Shown here: one piece after another, positions 7,780-16,842 of the stretch
Numbering within the stretch: position 1 is the first letter of the stretch
Layout: each line of letters begins with the position of its first letter
NCBI GenBank assembly: GCA_031265445.1
Contig: JAISCQ010000209.1
Span: forward strand, 1 to 38,748
DNA from: Bacteroidales bacterium
Lineage (GTDB): Bacteria > Bacteroidota > Bacteroidia > Bacteroidales > UBA4181
DNA: 38,748 nucleotides
Direction: 5' to 3'
Position numbers and translations under genes: made by a program
Notes under the pieces: model-generated
The model's input: the letters and a program-made list of their open reading frames with translations, nothing else
The model's database searches: none
What the model was told of the DNA's origin: nothing

Positions 7780-7872
7780 TTGATTTGACTTTTTAAATAT
7801 TTGAACGGGGACTTTCGATGAAAACAGGATTTGCATGTGGATATTGCCGGATATCACACAGCCTAAGTACTG

Positions 7873-9054
7873 TTATGCGGATTGTACGATCTGTTTCAGT
7901 CGCCAAAGGAACGGGAACGGGAACAGCACAAAGGCCATGAGCATCAGGTATGACGGGAGTGTTTGGAACGCCGACACGCCATGCAGGGCAACCGTCTGGT
8001 ATACATAAAAGTAATACCGTATGGGGAATATCCACGAAGAAGCCTGTAATGGCGCGTCCATGATTTCGATGGGGAAAGTGACTCCTGAAAAGGAAATGCC
8101 CAGCACGCCAAATACGCCGGCAATGGTGAGCGCTATCCTGAAATCGCCCAGCAGGCTAAAAATGAAGATGCCTGTGGCCTGGCAGGCAACGACCATCAGT
8201 ATACCGGCAAGCTGCACGGCAAAAAAGCTACCGTTGCACGGGAAATGCAGATATTTGAAGAAAAGTGTGTTGCCCGCCGTAACCATCAGCGAGAACAATA
8301 GAGTATAGGGCAACAGTTTCCCAACCAATGCACGGATCATCGAACCATGAACGGTATTGAGCCACTGTCCGGCAGTACCCTTTTTCATTTCTACGCCAAC
8401 CGCATATATGGTGGCGAGCAGGATGAGTATCTGCAACAGCCCGTGTGAAAGGATGGTAGAGAGATATATCGAATAATTCGCCCACGGGTTACCCGGCGCG
8501 TGGAAATCGAGCGCGACGGGCTGCACGTCTGCGGCTATTTCCATGGGCGACTGTCCGTGTCCGGCACGTATACCCGCGTTGAGCGAAGCCGACGACAGGG
8601 CGGTGATGAAGGTCAGGTCGCGCATGACGAGCGATCCGGCGATGAGATAGCTGTTGTTGGCGTAGAACGCCGCTTCGGGCCGGCGTCCGGACATGGCGTC
8701 GGCCTGCATGTTGGCGGGCAGGATGATGAACCCGAAGATATCGCCGCTTTGCATCGCATCACGGCCCTCGGTATAACTTCCCAGGTGCGATACAATCCGT
8801 AATTGCGGCGAAGCGCCTATTTGCCGTACCATATTGCGCGACAGGGCGCTGTTGTCCCGATCGACCACTGCAATGGGCAGTTGCACAGGCATGCCGTCGC
8901 GCATCAGCGAAGCAAAGAAGGCGTAACATACCGCCGGAAGCAGCAGCGTCATCACCAGATAGATGGGACGTTGCAGCATGCGACTGCATTCGCGGCGGAA
9001 AACAAGGCCGCAGGAACGCAGGAACGTATGATGGCAAGACCGTGAAGATGACAT
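7873..9054 (-). CDS. ABC-2 type permease of efflux operon (first of two)
   Basis: The 393-residue permease has the same architecture as its downstream neighbour and is probably its heterodimer partner: an N-terminal helix (YLVMTLLLPAVCYAFFASLM), a large extracytoplasmic domain starting LPIAVVDRDNSALSRNMV, and a C-terminal bundle with the segment GISFSGVTFPIEIMDAP. That last block is typical of YhhJ/YbhS/YbhR-type drug permeases. Its ATG is 6 bp from the hlyD stop, so the two are surely co-transcribed. About 90 bp separate it from the second permease. The substrate cannot be predicted. Confidence 0.83.
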   Translation of the reverse strand: MSSSRSCHHTFLRSCGLVFRRECSRMLQRPIYLVMTLLLPAVCYAFFASLMRDGMPVQLPIAVVDRDNSALSRNMVRQIGASPQLRIVSHLGSYTEGRDAMQSGDIFGFIILPANMQADAMSGRRPEAAFYANNSYLIAGSLVMRDLTFITALSSASLNAGIRAGHGQSPMEIAADVQPVALDFHAPGNPWANYSIYLSTILSHGLLQILILLATIYAVGVEMKKGTAGQWLNTVHGSMIRALVGKLLPYTLLFSLMVTAGNTLFFKYLHFPCNGSFFAVQLAGILMVVACQATGIFIFSLLGDFRIALTIAGVFGVLGISFSGVTFPIEIMDAPLQASSWIFPIRYYFYVYQTVALHGVSAFQTLPSYLMLMAFVLFPFPFLWRLKQIVQSA

Positions 9055-9060
9055 TTCCGT

Positions 9061-10047
9061 TTATTTATTTTCGAAGGAATATAATACCGACATCCCGGGG
9101 CGCAGGCCTTCAACCTTTCCGACAGGCTTGGCGCGTACTTCGAATGTTTTGGCATCGTATTCGCCGGTTGCTTTGGTGGCTTTCCAGGTGGCATAACTGC
9201 CCAGCGCCTTGATATAATTCACCTTGAGCGTAACATCCTGTCGTCCGAGCGCAGGGACGGATACTTTCAATTCTTTGCCGACGCCGATGCCGGGCAGCAG
9301 GTCTTCGCGGATGTTGAAGGTCACCCAGATGTCGTCCAGGTCGGCGATACTCATGACGGGCGACCCGGTACCGACCAGTTCGCCTGCCTTGGGATAGATT
9401 TCGGTTACTTCTCCGTTCATCGGAGCGGTGAGGGACGTCTCGCGCATGTACGACTCTATTTCATCCACGGCGCCTCTGGCGCGGTGGACCATCGCTAATG
9501 CCGCCTGTTTGTCCTCAGCCTGTGCGCCGTTCATGGCCATATCATATTGCGATTTAGCGGCCCTGGCAGTGGCTACCGCGGCCTTGCACTGCGCTTCGGC
9601 CTCATCGCGCTGCTGGGCGGTAGCTACTTCCTTGCGGTACAGGTTTTGCACGCGGGTGAACGACTTTTGCGCTATTTCGACGCCCGCTTCGGCTTTTTGC
9701 CACATCTCGTAAGCGGCGGCGATCTGTTCGCTGCGCGTTCCGACATGCGCCTTGCGGTTCTGCGCTTCGGCGGCGGCAACGGCTGCCTGCGCCTGTTCCA
9801 GCCTGGCTGTCAGCTCGGGGCTGTCGAGCAGCGCCAGGGTGTCGCCTTTCTTCACGGGCATGCCTTCCGATACGTAGAAATGACTGATGCGTCCGGGAAC
9901 TTTGCCGGACACGCGCATTTCGGCGGCTTCGGCTTCGCCCTGCAACACCAGCGGCCCGGGACGCAAAGCGATCCACCCGGCGACACAAAGGCCTGCGATC
10001 AATACGATGAGGCCGATAAATCCTGCTAATAGATTATACTTCTTCAT
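9061..10047 (-). CDS. HlyD-family periplasmic adaptor (membrane fusion protein)
   Basis: The 328-residue adaptor has one N-terminal membrane anchor (LLAGFIGLIVLIAGLCVAGW), a lipoyl half-motif (GRISHFYVSEGMPVKKGDTL), and a long Ala/Glu/Gln-rich coiled-coil hairpin (about residues 75-190). A second lipoyl half follows (TSLTAPMNGEVTEIYPKAGE), then a beta-barrel domain (DIWVTFNIREDLLPG). It bridges the inner-membrane permeases to TolC. The start at 10047 puts a basic MKKYN directly before the anchor. The frame runs further upstream, but that part is made of a 20-bp tandem repeat and is probably untranslated. Confidence 0.88.
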   Translation of the reverse strand: MKKYNLLAGFIGLIVLIAGLCVAGWIALRPGPLVLQGEAEAAEMRVSGKVPGRISHFYVSEGMPVKKGDTLALLDSPELTARLEQAQAAVAAAEAQNRKAHVGTRSEQIAAAYEMWQKAEAGVEIAQKSFTRVQNLYRKEVATAQQRDEAEAQCKAAVATARAAKSQYDMAMNGAQAEDKQAALAMVHRARGAVDEIESYMRETSLTAPMNGEVTEIYPKAGELVGTGSPVMSIADLDDIWVTFNIREDLLPGIGVGKELKVSVPALGRQDVTLKVNYIKALGSYATWKATKATGEYDAKTFEVRAKPVGKVEGLRPGMSVLYSFENK

Positions 10048-10085
10048 TTTTGATTTTCGATTGAAATTTTTGATTTTCGATTGAA
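10046..10085. repeat. Two perfect 20-bp tandem copies before hlyD
   Basis: A 20-bp unit (ATTTTTGATTTTCGATTGAA on the plus strand) occurs at 10046-10065 and again at 10066-10085. On the coding strand this makes an A-rich leader directly before the hlyD start codon. In Bacteroidota such A-rich leaders can help translation in place of a Shine-Dalgarno sequence; the role here is inference. Confidence 0.7.
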
Positions 10086-10158
10086 TGGACGAATCCGTTC
10101 TTTTGATCAAACCTGCGGTGAGATCGCTTCGCCGAGTTCATCCATGAATGATCCGGGA

Positions 10159-11628
10159 TCAATTTTTTAACGTTCCACTGACTTTACTGAAATATACCCG
10201 GCACAGTTTCATCTCAATGCGTGCATCCACGGCTTCGGAGCAGGCCGAGAACCAGGCTGTCTGCGCTTCGAGTACGCCGGCAACCTGTACCACGCCTTCC
10301 TCAAAGCCGACGTTGGCATAACGGAGGTTTTCTTCGGCCTGTTCGAGATTCTTTTGGGCGCTTGCCTGACGCTTACCGGCTTCGTCGATCCGCAGACGCG
10401 CCTGTGTGTATTGCAGTTCGATTTTTTCGACAGCTTCTTCGCGTTTCAGTTCGGCGACATTGCGTTCGCTGCGGGCGGCGGTTACATGCTGCCGCTTTTC
10501 GCCCCAGTGAAAGATGGGTACCTGCAAGGCAACGGCCACGGTGAAGTTACCCGCAAAGTCGTGCGTAAAACCGTTGTACGGGTTGGGATTCGAGACGAGA
10601 TAACCGGCTGTGACGCCAAGCGAAGGCAGGTAGCCCGCCTGTGCAATACGCACCTTAGAGTCGGCAATACGGGCGAGGTAATCGAGGCTTTGAAGCTCCG
10701 GCCGGTTTTTCCAGGCATCCGAACTGTCGGCAGGGGTATCCGCTCCGGCGTCGAACGTTTCTTCCGGTTCAATATCGCTGTCTAACGGCATGCCGATCAT
10801 GCGGCACAGCGCCATTTTCGAGAGACGCAAGCCGTTATTGGCTCTGGTGAGCGACATATCCACTTCGTTGAGGCGGACTTTTACTTTCAGGACATCGTTT
10901 TTGGTAGCCATGCCTTCTTCGTTCATCGCCTGCAGGTTGGCATCGAGTTGCATCATCAGGGTTTTGTATTCGCCGGCGATTTTCACTTTGTGGGTCAGCG
11001 AAACCACCTGCCAATAGCTTTCCTCGGTACTGTACAGTATTTCGGACTGTTCGGCAGTGAGTTGCGCCTGTGCGATGGATTCGGCGAACCCGGCTATTCT
11101 GTTGTATTCGCGTATTTTGCCGCCCGTGTAGACCGGCTGGGTAAGGCCAGCCATCACCAGGAAACTGTTTTTCATGTCCACGGTAAACGCATCTTTCGGG
11201 AGGTAAGCATACCCTTTCCAGTCTATTTTTTCGGGGTTGGTCTTCGGGTTGAAAGGCTGCCCGCCGGCATCGAGCGGAACAGGCTGTCCGCCGACCACAG
11301 CCCACCGGTTGTTCACCTGGTCGACCGTGAACCCGAAGCTGCCGTCGGACATCACGGAGCCTACCGGGGCGAATTTGTCCTCCGAAAGGAGCGAAACGGA
11401 TTTATTCGTGTAAATATATGCAGCGTTGGCGTCGAGTTTGGGCAAATAGCCTGTCCGCGCCGCTTTCCTTTTGGCTGCCGCCTGATGGATCTGTTCCTGC
11501 GCAATGGCTATTGACTTGTTGTGTTCGAGCGCCATGTTGCGGCATTGTTCAAGCGTCAGGCGGGTTTGCGCCGAGAGGCTGCACACGCAGAAAAGACTGA
11601 GAAGACTGAAATATTTTTTTTGGGTCAT
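10159..11628 (-). CDS. TolC-family outer membrane efflux protein
   Basis: The 489-residue protein begins with a signal peptide (MTQKKYFSLLSLFCVCSLSA), then RLTLEQCRNMALEHNKSIAI, the typical first helix of outer-membrane efflux proteins. The second half repeats the helical pattern, with the segment KNRPELQSLDYLARIADSKV, a long coiled-coil rich in Glu, Ala and Arg, and a YANVGFEEGVVQ block. It should form a trimeric channel through the outer membrane for the HlyD/permease system encoded downstream. The start at 11628 is chosen because it gives the signal peptide. The gap to tetR is 75 bp, and the gap to hlyD is 111 bp. Confidence 0.87.
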   Translation of the reverse strand: MTQKKYFSLLSLFCVCSLSAQTRLTLEQCRNMALEHNKSIAIAQEQIHQAAAKRKAARTGYLPKLDANAAYIYTNKSVSLLSEDKFAPVGSVMSDGSFGFTVDQVNNRWAVVGGQPVPLDAGGQPFNPKTNPEKIDWKGYAYLPKDAFTVDMKNSFLVMAGLTQPVYTGGKIREYNRIAGFAESIAQAQLTAEQSEILYSTEESYWQVVSLTHKVKIAGEYKTLMMQLDANLQAMNEEGMATKNDVLKVKVRLNEVDMSLTRANNGLRLSKMALCRMIGMPLDSDIEPEETFDAGADTPADSSDAWKNRPELQSLDYLARIADSKVRIAQAGYLPSLGVTAGYLVSNPNPYNGFTHDFAGNFTVAVALQVPIFHWGEKRQHVTAARSERNVAELKREEAVEKIELQYTQARLRIDEAGKRQASAQKNLEQAEENLRYANVGFEEGVVQVAGVLEAQTAWFSACSEAVDARIEMKLCRVYFSKVSGTLKN

Positions 11629-11703
11629 ATTAAAAACAGATCTTATGTTACAGGTAATCGGATATTCGATTTTCATGATTCATTCAAAACCGCCCGGCGA
11701 GCG

Positions 11704-12291
11704 TTATGACGGGCGTATTAATTTTAAGCAGGTATGGGTTACCATGGCCGCCGTTTTCCCGTCCGGTGTGATTTTTCCGAAAAAGCCTTTGAGGTAAAGG
11801 CTGAAAATTTGCAGCGGAACGATTACCATGACGGTATAGATGTCCAAAGACGAACATGTGGCCGGGATTTCGTGATCGCGCTGTCCGCGTTCGAGGGTTC
11901 GGTGGCAGAGGTCGAGAATGGACTGTTTGGCCGTTTCGTCAATTTCAAAGGTGAAATCGTTGATCAGCTGGATAAAAAACTTGGCATGATCGGTTTTTTC
12001 GTTGATGAGGTCGACTAATCCCCGGTGATAACGGGTAATAAAGTCGGTGAAAGTGGTATAATGCTCCAGTTCCTTTTGAAGATAGTCAAAAAACATGGCT
12101 GTACTTTCGCTGAACAGGTCGCGTACAAGTTCGGTCTTGCTTGGATAATGACGGTACAGGTAGCCATCGGCGACACCCGCTTTTGCTGCTATGGCCGAGA
12201 TTGAGGCTCCCCCGTAACCTTTTTCGACAATCATCGAGACGGTTGCTTTCTTGATATTTTCCAGCTTCGCCGGATCGGATATGCGTGCCAT
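11704..12291 (-). CDS. TetR-family transcriptional regulator of the efflux operon
   Basis: The 195-residue protein has a TetR-type N-terminal DNA-binding domain: KKATVSMIVEKGYGGASISA, then IAAKAGVADGYLYRHYPSKT, with the recognition helix around VADGYLYRHYP. The C-terminal helical ligand domain is family-specific and contains AKFFIQLINDFTFEI. It is the first gene of the tolC-hlyD-permease operon and most likely represses its own promoter until a toxic ligand binds. A partial palindrome at 12323-12336 is the candidate operator. Confidence 0.87.
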   Translation of the reverse strand: MARISDPAKLENIKKATVSMIVEKGYGGASISAIAAKAGVADGYLYRHYPSKTELVRDLFSESTAMFFDYLQKELEHYTTFTDFITRYHRGLVDLINEKTDHAKFFIQLINDFTFEIDETAKQSILDLCHRTLERGQRDHEIPATCSSLDIYTVMVIVPLQIFSLYLKGFFGKITPDGKTAAMVTHTCLKLIRPS

Positions 12292-12322
12292 GACTTTAGA
12301 TCAAAATACGATTAATAATAAG

Positions 12323-12336
12323 TGAGTATTCATTCA
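12323..12336. promoter_or_regulatory. Candidate TetR operator
   Basis: TGAGTATTCATTCA is an imperfect palindrome (TGA at one end, TCA at the other, 8 of 14 positions symmetrical) located 32 bp upstream of the tetR start. Its position between the regulator and the presumed promoter fits autoregulation. Its weak symmetry keeps confidence low. Confidence 0.3.
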
Positions 12337-12389
12337 TTAACAAAAGTGATGCCAAAATAAATTGAAGAATTTAAAGAATGTTTCGAGAC

Positions 12390-12610
12390 GCCCGCCCGGG
12401 CAGCGGATATGTACTCCCAAGCCGTGAGCGTGTACTCCCAAGTCATGGGCGTGCACTCCCACGTCGTGAGCGTGTACTCCCACGTCATGAGCGTGTACTC
12501 CCAAGTCATGAGCGTGCACTCCCACGTCGTGAGCGTGTACTCTCAAGTTATGAGCGTGTACTCCCAAGTCGTGAGCGTGTACTCCCGGGCAGTGGGTGCG
12601 TATCCCCGCC
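12390..12610. repeat. 21-bp tandem repeat array (nine full units plus edges)
   Basis: Nine units of about GTACTCCCAAGTCRTGAGCGT run from 12411 to 12599, each exactly 21 bp. A degenerate unit lies at each edge. Sub-variants alternate: GTACTC/GCACTC, CCAAG/CCACG and TCATG/TCGTG. Because 21 is a multiple of 3, the array is open in several frames on both strands and creates artificial heptad ORFs. One of these is in frame with the rhamnosidase. The array lies between the divergent tetR and GH106 genes and upstream of the GH106 promoter. Apart from the array and the two promoter regions, the ~435-bp intergenic stretch contains nothing else recognisable. Confidence 0.9.
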
Positions 12611-12677
12611 GTTCAACAGGATACACATTAAAAATAAAACGCTGCACCGTATCAGCAATTTTCTGCAAGATTTTCCA

Positions 12678-12685
12678 TACATTTG
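12678..12685 (+). promoter_or_regulatory. -7 box of the GH106 gene promoter
   Basis: TACATTTG matches the TAnnTTTG consensus and lies 41 bp before the ATG at 12727. A clear -33 TTTG is not present. The box lies downstream of the 21-bp array, so a transcript from here would not contain it. Confidence 0.5.
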
Positions 12686-12726
12686 CAACCTTAATTGATC
12701 ACGATCACCCTGTTCATACCTTCAAA

Positions 12727-15700
12727 ATGCCAACAACCCGATTTATCCTCATTGCCGCAGCCTGTTTATTGGTCTGTATCCGTATCTCTCCTGCGAAGGC
12801 GCAATCTCTCGCCGTTCCTCCGGTTGACGAGCTTAACCGGCCTTTCGGAACCCATGATGAGAATGTCTTCAAGGTTCCGCCGAAAGTTTACCATCCCGAA
12901 ACGTGGTTTCACTACATCGGTGGGAATGTTGCTGAAAAAGGCATTACCGCCGATTTGGAAGCAATTGCCGGCGCCGGCCTTTCGGGCATCCAGCTGTTCC
13001 ACGGACAGTTTGGCGGCCCGTGGCCCGGCGTCAGTCCGCAGATAGCCTGCCTCAGCCCGTTGTGGGACAATGCCGTGCGCCACACCGCCGAAGAATCACG
13101 CCGGCTGGGATTGCGCTTCACCATGCAGAACTGTCCCGGCTGGGCCATGTCCGGCGGGCCGTGGATCGAACCGTCCAATGCCATGCGTCATCTCGTGTGG
13201 AGCCGCACCGATGTGGACGGCAGCGCAACGGTAAACAGGGCATTACCGCTTCCGCAGCCGAGTAATGAGCCGTGGCGCGACTACAGGGATATTACGGTAC
13301 TTGCTTTCCCCACGCCGCTCGACGACACCGGCGAGCCGCTTCAGCCGCAGTCCATAAAGAGCAACCGGCAGGAGATGCCCTGGGCGGATTGTCTGGCGGG
13401 AAACCCCGAAGGAAAAATAACGCTTCCCCCGGCCCGGGAAGGAGACGCTACCTGGATAGAGGTAACTTTTCCCGGCGCGACAACGGTTCGTACTGTCGAG
13501 CTGTCAAGTATCAACGGATACAACCACCCGTGGTGCTACGTGCCGGGTGTTACCGTAACGCTGCAGGCCATATTGCCCGGCGGCGCAACACAGGACGTGC
13601 TGCATACCGACCTGCCGCAAAGCAGCTGGCAGGACGACAGGCCTATTTCGCTCGCCTGCTCCGAAGTTCCGAACGTACGGACATACCGTGTCCTGATCCG
13701 CAACAAACACGACATGGCGCTTGGGTCGCTCCGGCTGTTTTCCGCCGCACGCAAAAACAACTGGGAATCGGAAGCCGGCTGGACGCTGCGCAGCCTTATC
13801 CGCGAAAGCGTGCAGCCCAAACAGTCCAAAGCAGCATTTATCGACCCGCTCCGGATACGCGACATCACAACCGCAATGGACCGGCAGGGCAACCTGCAAT
13901 GGCAGGCTCCCGCAGGCAAATGGACCATCCTGCGCATCGGTCATGTGAACACCGGGATGCGTAACGGGCCGGCGCCTCCGGAAGGAACGGGATGGGAATG
14001 CGACAAACTTTCCGATGCCGGTCCCAATGCACAGTTTGCAGGTTATATCGGACGTCTTTCCGGGTCGGGAGGCCCGCTCGCCAACGGGCTGCTGAACGGC
14101 ATGCTCATGGATAGCTGGGAATGTAAAACCCAGACATGGACAGGCGATATGGAAGCCGAATTTAACCGCATATCCGGCTACCGGCTCCGTACATGGTTAC
14201 CCGCTGTATTTGGCTACGTGCTGGGCGATCCCGAAACCACCACGCGTTTCCTGCGCGACTGGCGCGCCGTCATCGGCGACCTCTTCGCCAACAGGTTCTA
14301 CGGCGGCATGGCCAGACTTGCCAAAAGCAACGGGCTGTCCATCACGTACGAAACCGCTGCAGGCGATATTTTCCCTGCCGACATCCTCGAATACTTCAAA
14401 TACGCCGACGTACCCATGTGCGAATTTTGGCAACCCTTTGGCGAGGCGTTCGTAGGTTCGCTGAACTTCAAGCCCGTCAAGCCTGCCGCTTCGGCTGCCC
14501 GGATATACGGCAAGCCCCGTGTCGCCGCCGAAGCATTCACATCCTTTGCACTGACGTGGGACGAACACTGGGACATGCTCAAGGAAGTAGCGAACATCAA
14601 CTGTATCGAAGGCGTAACGCACCTGGTTTTCCATACCTACACGCACAACCCGCAGACAGACTTCCTGCCGCCCGGAACCGCGTTCGGCTCCGGTATAGGA
14701 ACGCCTTTCCTGCGCGGACAGACCTGGTGGAGACACATGCCGGAGTTCACCACTTACCTCGCGCGCTGTACCTATATGCTCGAGCGGGGCAAGCCCGTTT
14801 CGGACGTGCTCTGGTACCTTGGCGATGAGATCAACCACAAACCCGACCAGGAAGCGCCTTTCCCCCACGGATTCAAGTACGATTACTGCAATCCCGACGT
14901 CCTGCTGAACAGGCTCGCGGTGCGCAACGGGATGCTCGTCACGCCCGAAGGCGTCAGCTACCGGGTTTTGTGGCTGCCCGACAATGTGCGGATGTTGCCG
15001 CAGACATTAGAAAAGCTGTATGCGCTTGTACGCGACGGCGCCACCATCATTGGCGATGCGCCGCACGGGCTTGCCACGCTTACCGATGCCGCCGGCGCGC
15101 AGAAACGCTTCGATGCCGCCGTAGCGAATATCTGGGGTAAAACCGCAAAGCCCGGTAGCCGTAAAGCAGGCAAAGGAACGGTTGTTTCCGGCATGGCGCT
15201 TTCCGAGGCGCTGAACAGGCTGAACATCCGGCCCGACGTAACCGGCGACGCACTGTGGCTGCACCGCAGTATCGACGGCGCCGACTGGTATTTCGTATGC
15301 GCGCCCGAAGGCAGCGGGTTCAACGGTACGCTCGATTTTCGCAGTAAGGGGAGCGTCGAAATATGGGATCCGCTGACCGGCGAAGTTACCATGGCGAACG
15401 CCCGCAGCAACGGCCGTACCCAGGTAACGCTCGATCTGCCGAAAGCCGGATCATGCTTTGTCGTCTTCCGGAAAACCGCTCAGCCGGGCAGAACAGGCAA
15501 GCAGCCGCAACGCATCGAAACGTCCCGTTCCGTACCGTTATCCGAACCCTGGAACCTGTCTTTCCCTGCCGGATGGAACGCTCCGTCATCGCTGCAAATC
15601 GCCGGACTGAAACCCTGGAAAGATCTTGACATGTCGCCCGAAGCGAAAGCATTCTCGGGAACGGCCGTCTATACCACTACGTTCGACGCCGGGGAAATGA

Positions 15701-16005
15701 AGCCCGGAACACGTTTCTCGCTCGATCTTGGCCGCGTGGAAATGATCGCCGCGGTATCGCTTAACGGCGAGCCGCTCCGTACCCTGTGGACGCCTCCCTA
15801 CCGGCTCGATCTGACCGGCGCCATACGGCCAGGCGCCAATACGCTGACCGTGGAAGTAACCGGCACCTGGTTCAACCGCCTGGCATACGATGCCGGACAG
15901 CCCGAAGAACAACGCAAAACATGGACCATCAGCGGCCCTGCCAAAGACGCCGAACTGAGAGAAAGCGGATTGCTTGGGCCGGTTGTGCTCTATATCGGAC
16001 AGTGA
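12727..16005 (+). CDS. Secreted GH106-type alpha-L-rhamnosidase
   Basis: The 1092-residue enzyme begins with a signal peptide (MPTTRFILIAAACLLVCIRI, cleaved near PAKAQS). The N-terminal block ETWFHYIGGNVAEKGITADL, followed by EAIAGAGLSGIQLFHGQFGG, is a hallmark of glycoside hydrolase family 106. The stretch MDSWECKTQTWTGDMEAEFN and a VAAEAFTSF block belong to the catalytic barrel. The C-terminal part (LDLGRVEMIAAVSLNGEPLR, then GANTLTVEVTGTW) is a jelly-roll carbohydrate-binding sandwich. GH106 enzymes remove terminal L-rhamnose from plant polysaccharides such as RG-I/RG-II. A longer frame back to 12409 runs through the 21-bp array and is rejected because the signal peptide and promoter lie downstream. 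It is not clustered with SusC/SusD. Confidence 0.87.
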   Translation: MPTTRFILIAAACLLVCIRISPAKAQSLAVPPVDELNRPFGTHDENVFKVPPKVYHPETWFHYIGGNVAEKGITADLEAIAGAGLSGIQLFHGQFGGPWPGVSPQIACLSPLWDNAVRHTAEESRRLGLRFTMQNCPGWAMSGGPWIEPSNAMRHLVWSRTDVDGSATVNRALPLPQPSNEPWRDYRDITVLAFPTPLDDTGEPLQPQSIKSNRQEMPWADCLAGNPEGKITLPPAREGDATWIEVTFPGATTVRTVELSSINGYNHPWCYVPGVTVTLQAILPGGATQDVLHTDLPQSSWQDDRPISLACSEVPNVRTYRVLIRNKHDMALGSLRLFSAARKNNWESEAGWTLRSLIRESVQPKQSKAAFIDPLRIRDITTAMDRQGNLQWQAPAGKWTILRIGHVNTGMRNGPAPPEGTGWECDKLSDAGPNAQFAGYIGRLSGSGGPLANGLLNGMLMDSWECKTQTWTGDMEAEFNRISGYRLRTWLPAVFGYVLGDPETTTRFLRDWRAVIGDLFANRFYGGMARLAKSNGLSITYETAAGDIFPADILEYFKYADVPMCEFWQPFGEAFVGSLNFKPVKPAASAARIYGKPRVAAEAFTSFALTWDEHWDMLKEVANINCIEGVTHLVFHTYTHNPQTDFLPPGTAFGSGIGTPFLRGQTWWRHMPEFTTYLARCTYMLERGKPVSDVLWYLGDEINHKPDQEAPFPHGFKYDYCNPDVLLNRLAVRNGMLVTPEGVSYRVLWLPDNVRMLPQTLEKLYALVRDGATIIGDAPHGLATLTDAAGAQKRFDAAVANIWGKTAKPGSRKAGKGTVVSGMALSEALNRLNIRPDVTGDALWLHRSIDGADWYFVCAPEGSGFNGTLDFRSKGSVEIWDPLTGEVTMANARSNGRTQVTLDLPKAGSCFVVFRKTAQPGRTGKQPQRIETSRSVPLSEPWNLSFPAGWNAPSSLQIAGLKPWKDLDMSPEAKAFSGTAVYTTTFDAGEMKPGTRFSLDLGRVEMIAAVSLNGEPLRTLWTPPYRLDLTGAIRPGANTLTVEVTGTWFNRLAYDAGQPEEQRKTWTISGPAKDAELRESGLLGPVVLYIGQ

Positions 16006-16083
16006 CACTGTTTTATTGTACGCAACACATCGCAAATTTTCAAATTTCAGGGAACGGGAAAAACATCAAAAAAGATCAATTCT

Positions 16084-16112
16084 TTTGAAATCCATAAAAT
16101 TCCATACATTTG
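16084..16112 (+). promoter_or_regulatory. Candidate lspA promoter
   Basis: TTTG (16084-16087) is followed after 17 bp by TACATTTG (16105-16112), 22 bp before the lspA ATG. The same TACATTTG box precedes the GH106 gene. Confidence 0.6.
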
Positions 16113-16134
16113 TAACTTTTATACATCATCAGTA

Positions 16135-16785
16135 ATGAAATTGCCTGTAGCTTGGAAGACAGCCATTTTAGTATTCATCATTCTCTTCATCGACCAAATC
16201 TTCAAATTCTGGGTCAAGACACATATGTCTATCGGACAGGATTTCGCGGTGTTTGGCAACTGGTTTTTGATCCATTTTGTTGAAAATCCCGGTATGGCTT
16301 TCGGCTGGGAACTTGGCGGCAAAGGCGGGAAAATATTCCTGAGTATTTTCCGGTTGGCGGCAATTATAGCCATCATCTGGTATGTAAGGGCGCTCGTCCG
16401 GGAGCATGCGCCGCAGGGTTTCATCCTGTGTGTCGGCCTGATATTGGCCGGCGCGATTGGGAACATGCTTGACTGTGCGTTTTACGGATTAATTTTTGAC
16501 TCGGGTACCACGTTCAACGCTGAGTTTGGCACGTACATCAGCTATCCGGGCGTTTCGCAACTGTCGTCCGGGGGTTATGCCCCATTCCTTCAGGGTTGCG
16601 TCGTGGATATGCTTTCGTTCCCCATCTTTCGGGGTACTTATCCCGCTTGGTTTCCGTTTAATGCCGGTGAACCCTTCCTGTTTTTCCGCCCGGTATTCAA
16701 TATCGCCGATTCGGCCGTAACCATCGGGGTGTTCTCCATTGTTATTTTCTACTGGGGCTATTTGAAAAAAGTCAGCAAGTCATAA
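16135..16785 (+). CDS. lspA: Lipoprotein signal peptidase (signal peptidase II)
   Basis: The 216-residue protein has four membrane helices. It shows the conserved LspA blocks: FIDQIFKFWV, FLIHFVENPGMAFG, the segment GAIGNMLD, GCVVDMLSF (catalytic Asp158) and FNIADSAVTIG (catalytic Asp192). It cleaves signal peptides of diacylated prolipoproteins at the inner membrane, including the several lipoproteins encoded in this window. It is longer than the ~160-residue enterobacterial enzyme because of a roughly 35-residue loop (about residues 118-153) before the first catalytic Asp. Such an extension is common in Bacteroidales. The ATG is well placed behind a promoter. Confidence 0.93.
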   Translation: MKLPVAWKTAILVFIILFIDQIFKFWVKTHMSIGQDFAVFGNWFLIHFVENPGMAFGWELGGKGGKIFLSIFRLAAIIAIIWYVRALVREHAPQGFILCVGLILAGAIGNMLDCAFYGLIFDSGTTFNAEFGTYISYPGVSQLSSGGYAPFLQGCVVDMLSFPIFRGTYPAWFPFNAGEPFLFFRPVFNIADSAVTIGVFSIVIFYWGYLKKVSKS

Positions 16786-16842
16786 AAGAGTAAAAGCAAA
16801 GGATTCTTCGTTCTTATCATCATTCTTCATTCTTTACTTCAA

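Noticed and set aside
12409-12726. N-terminal extension of the GH106 enzyme through the 21-bp array
   Set aside because: A signal peptide and a -7 box lie downstream of the array, and the repeat is open in other frames and on the other strand too.
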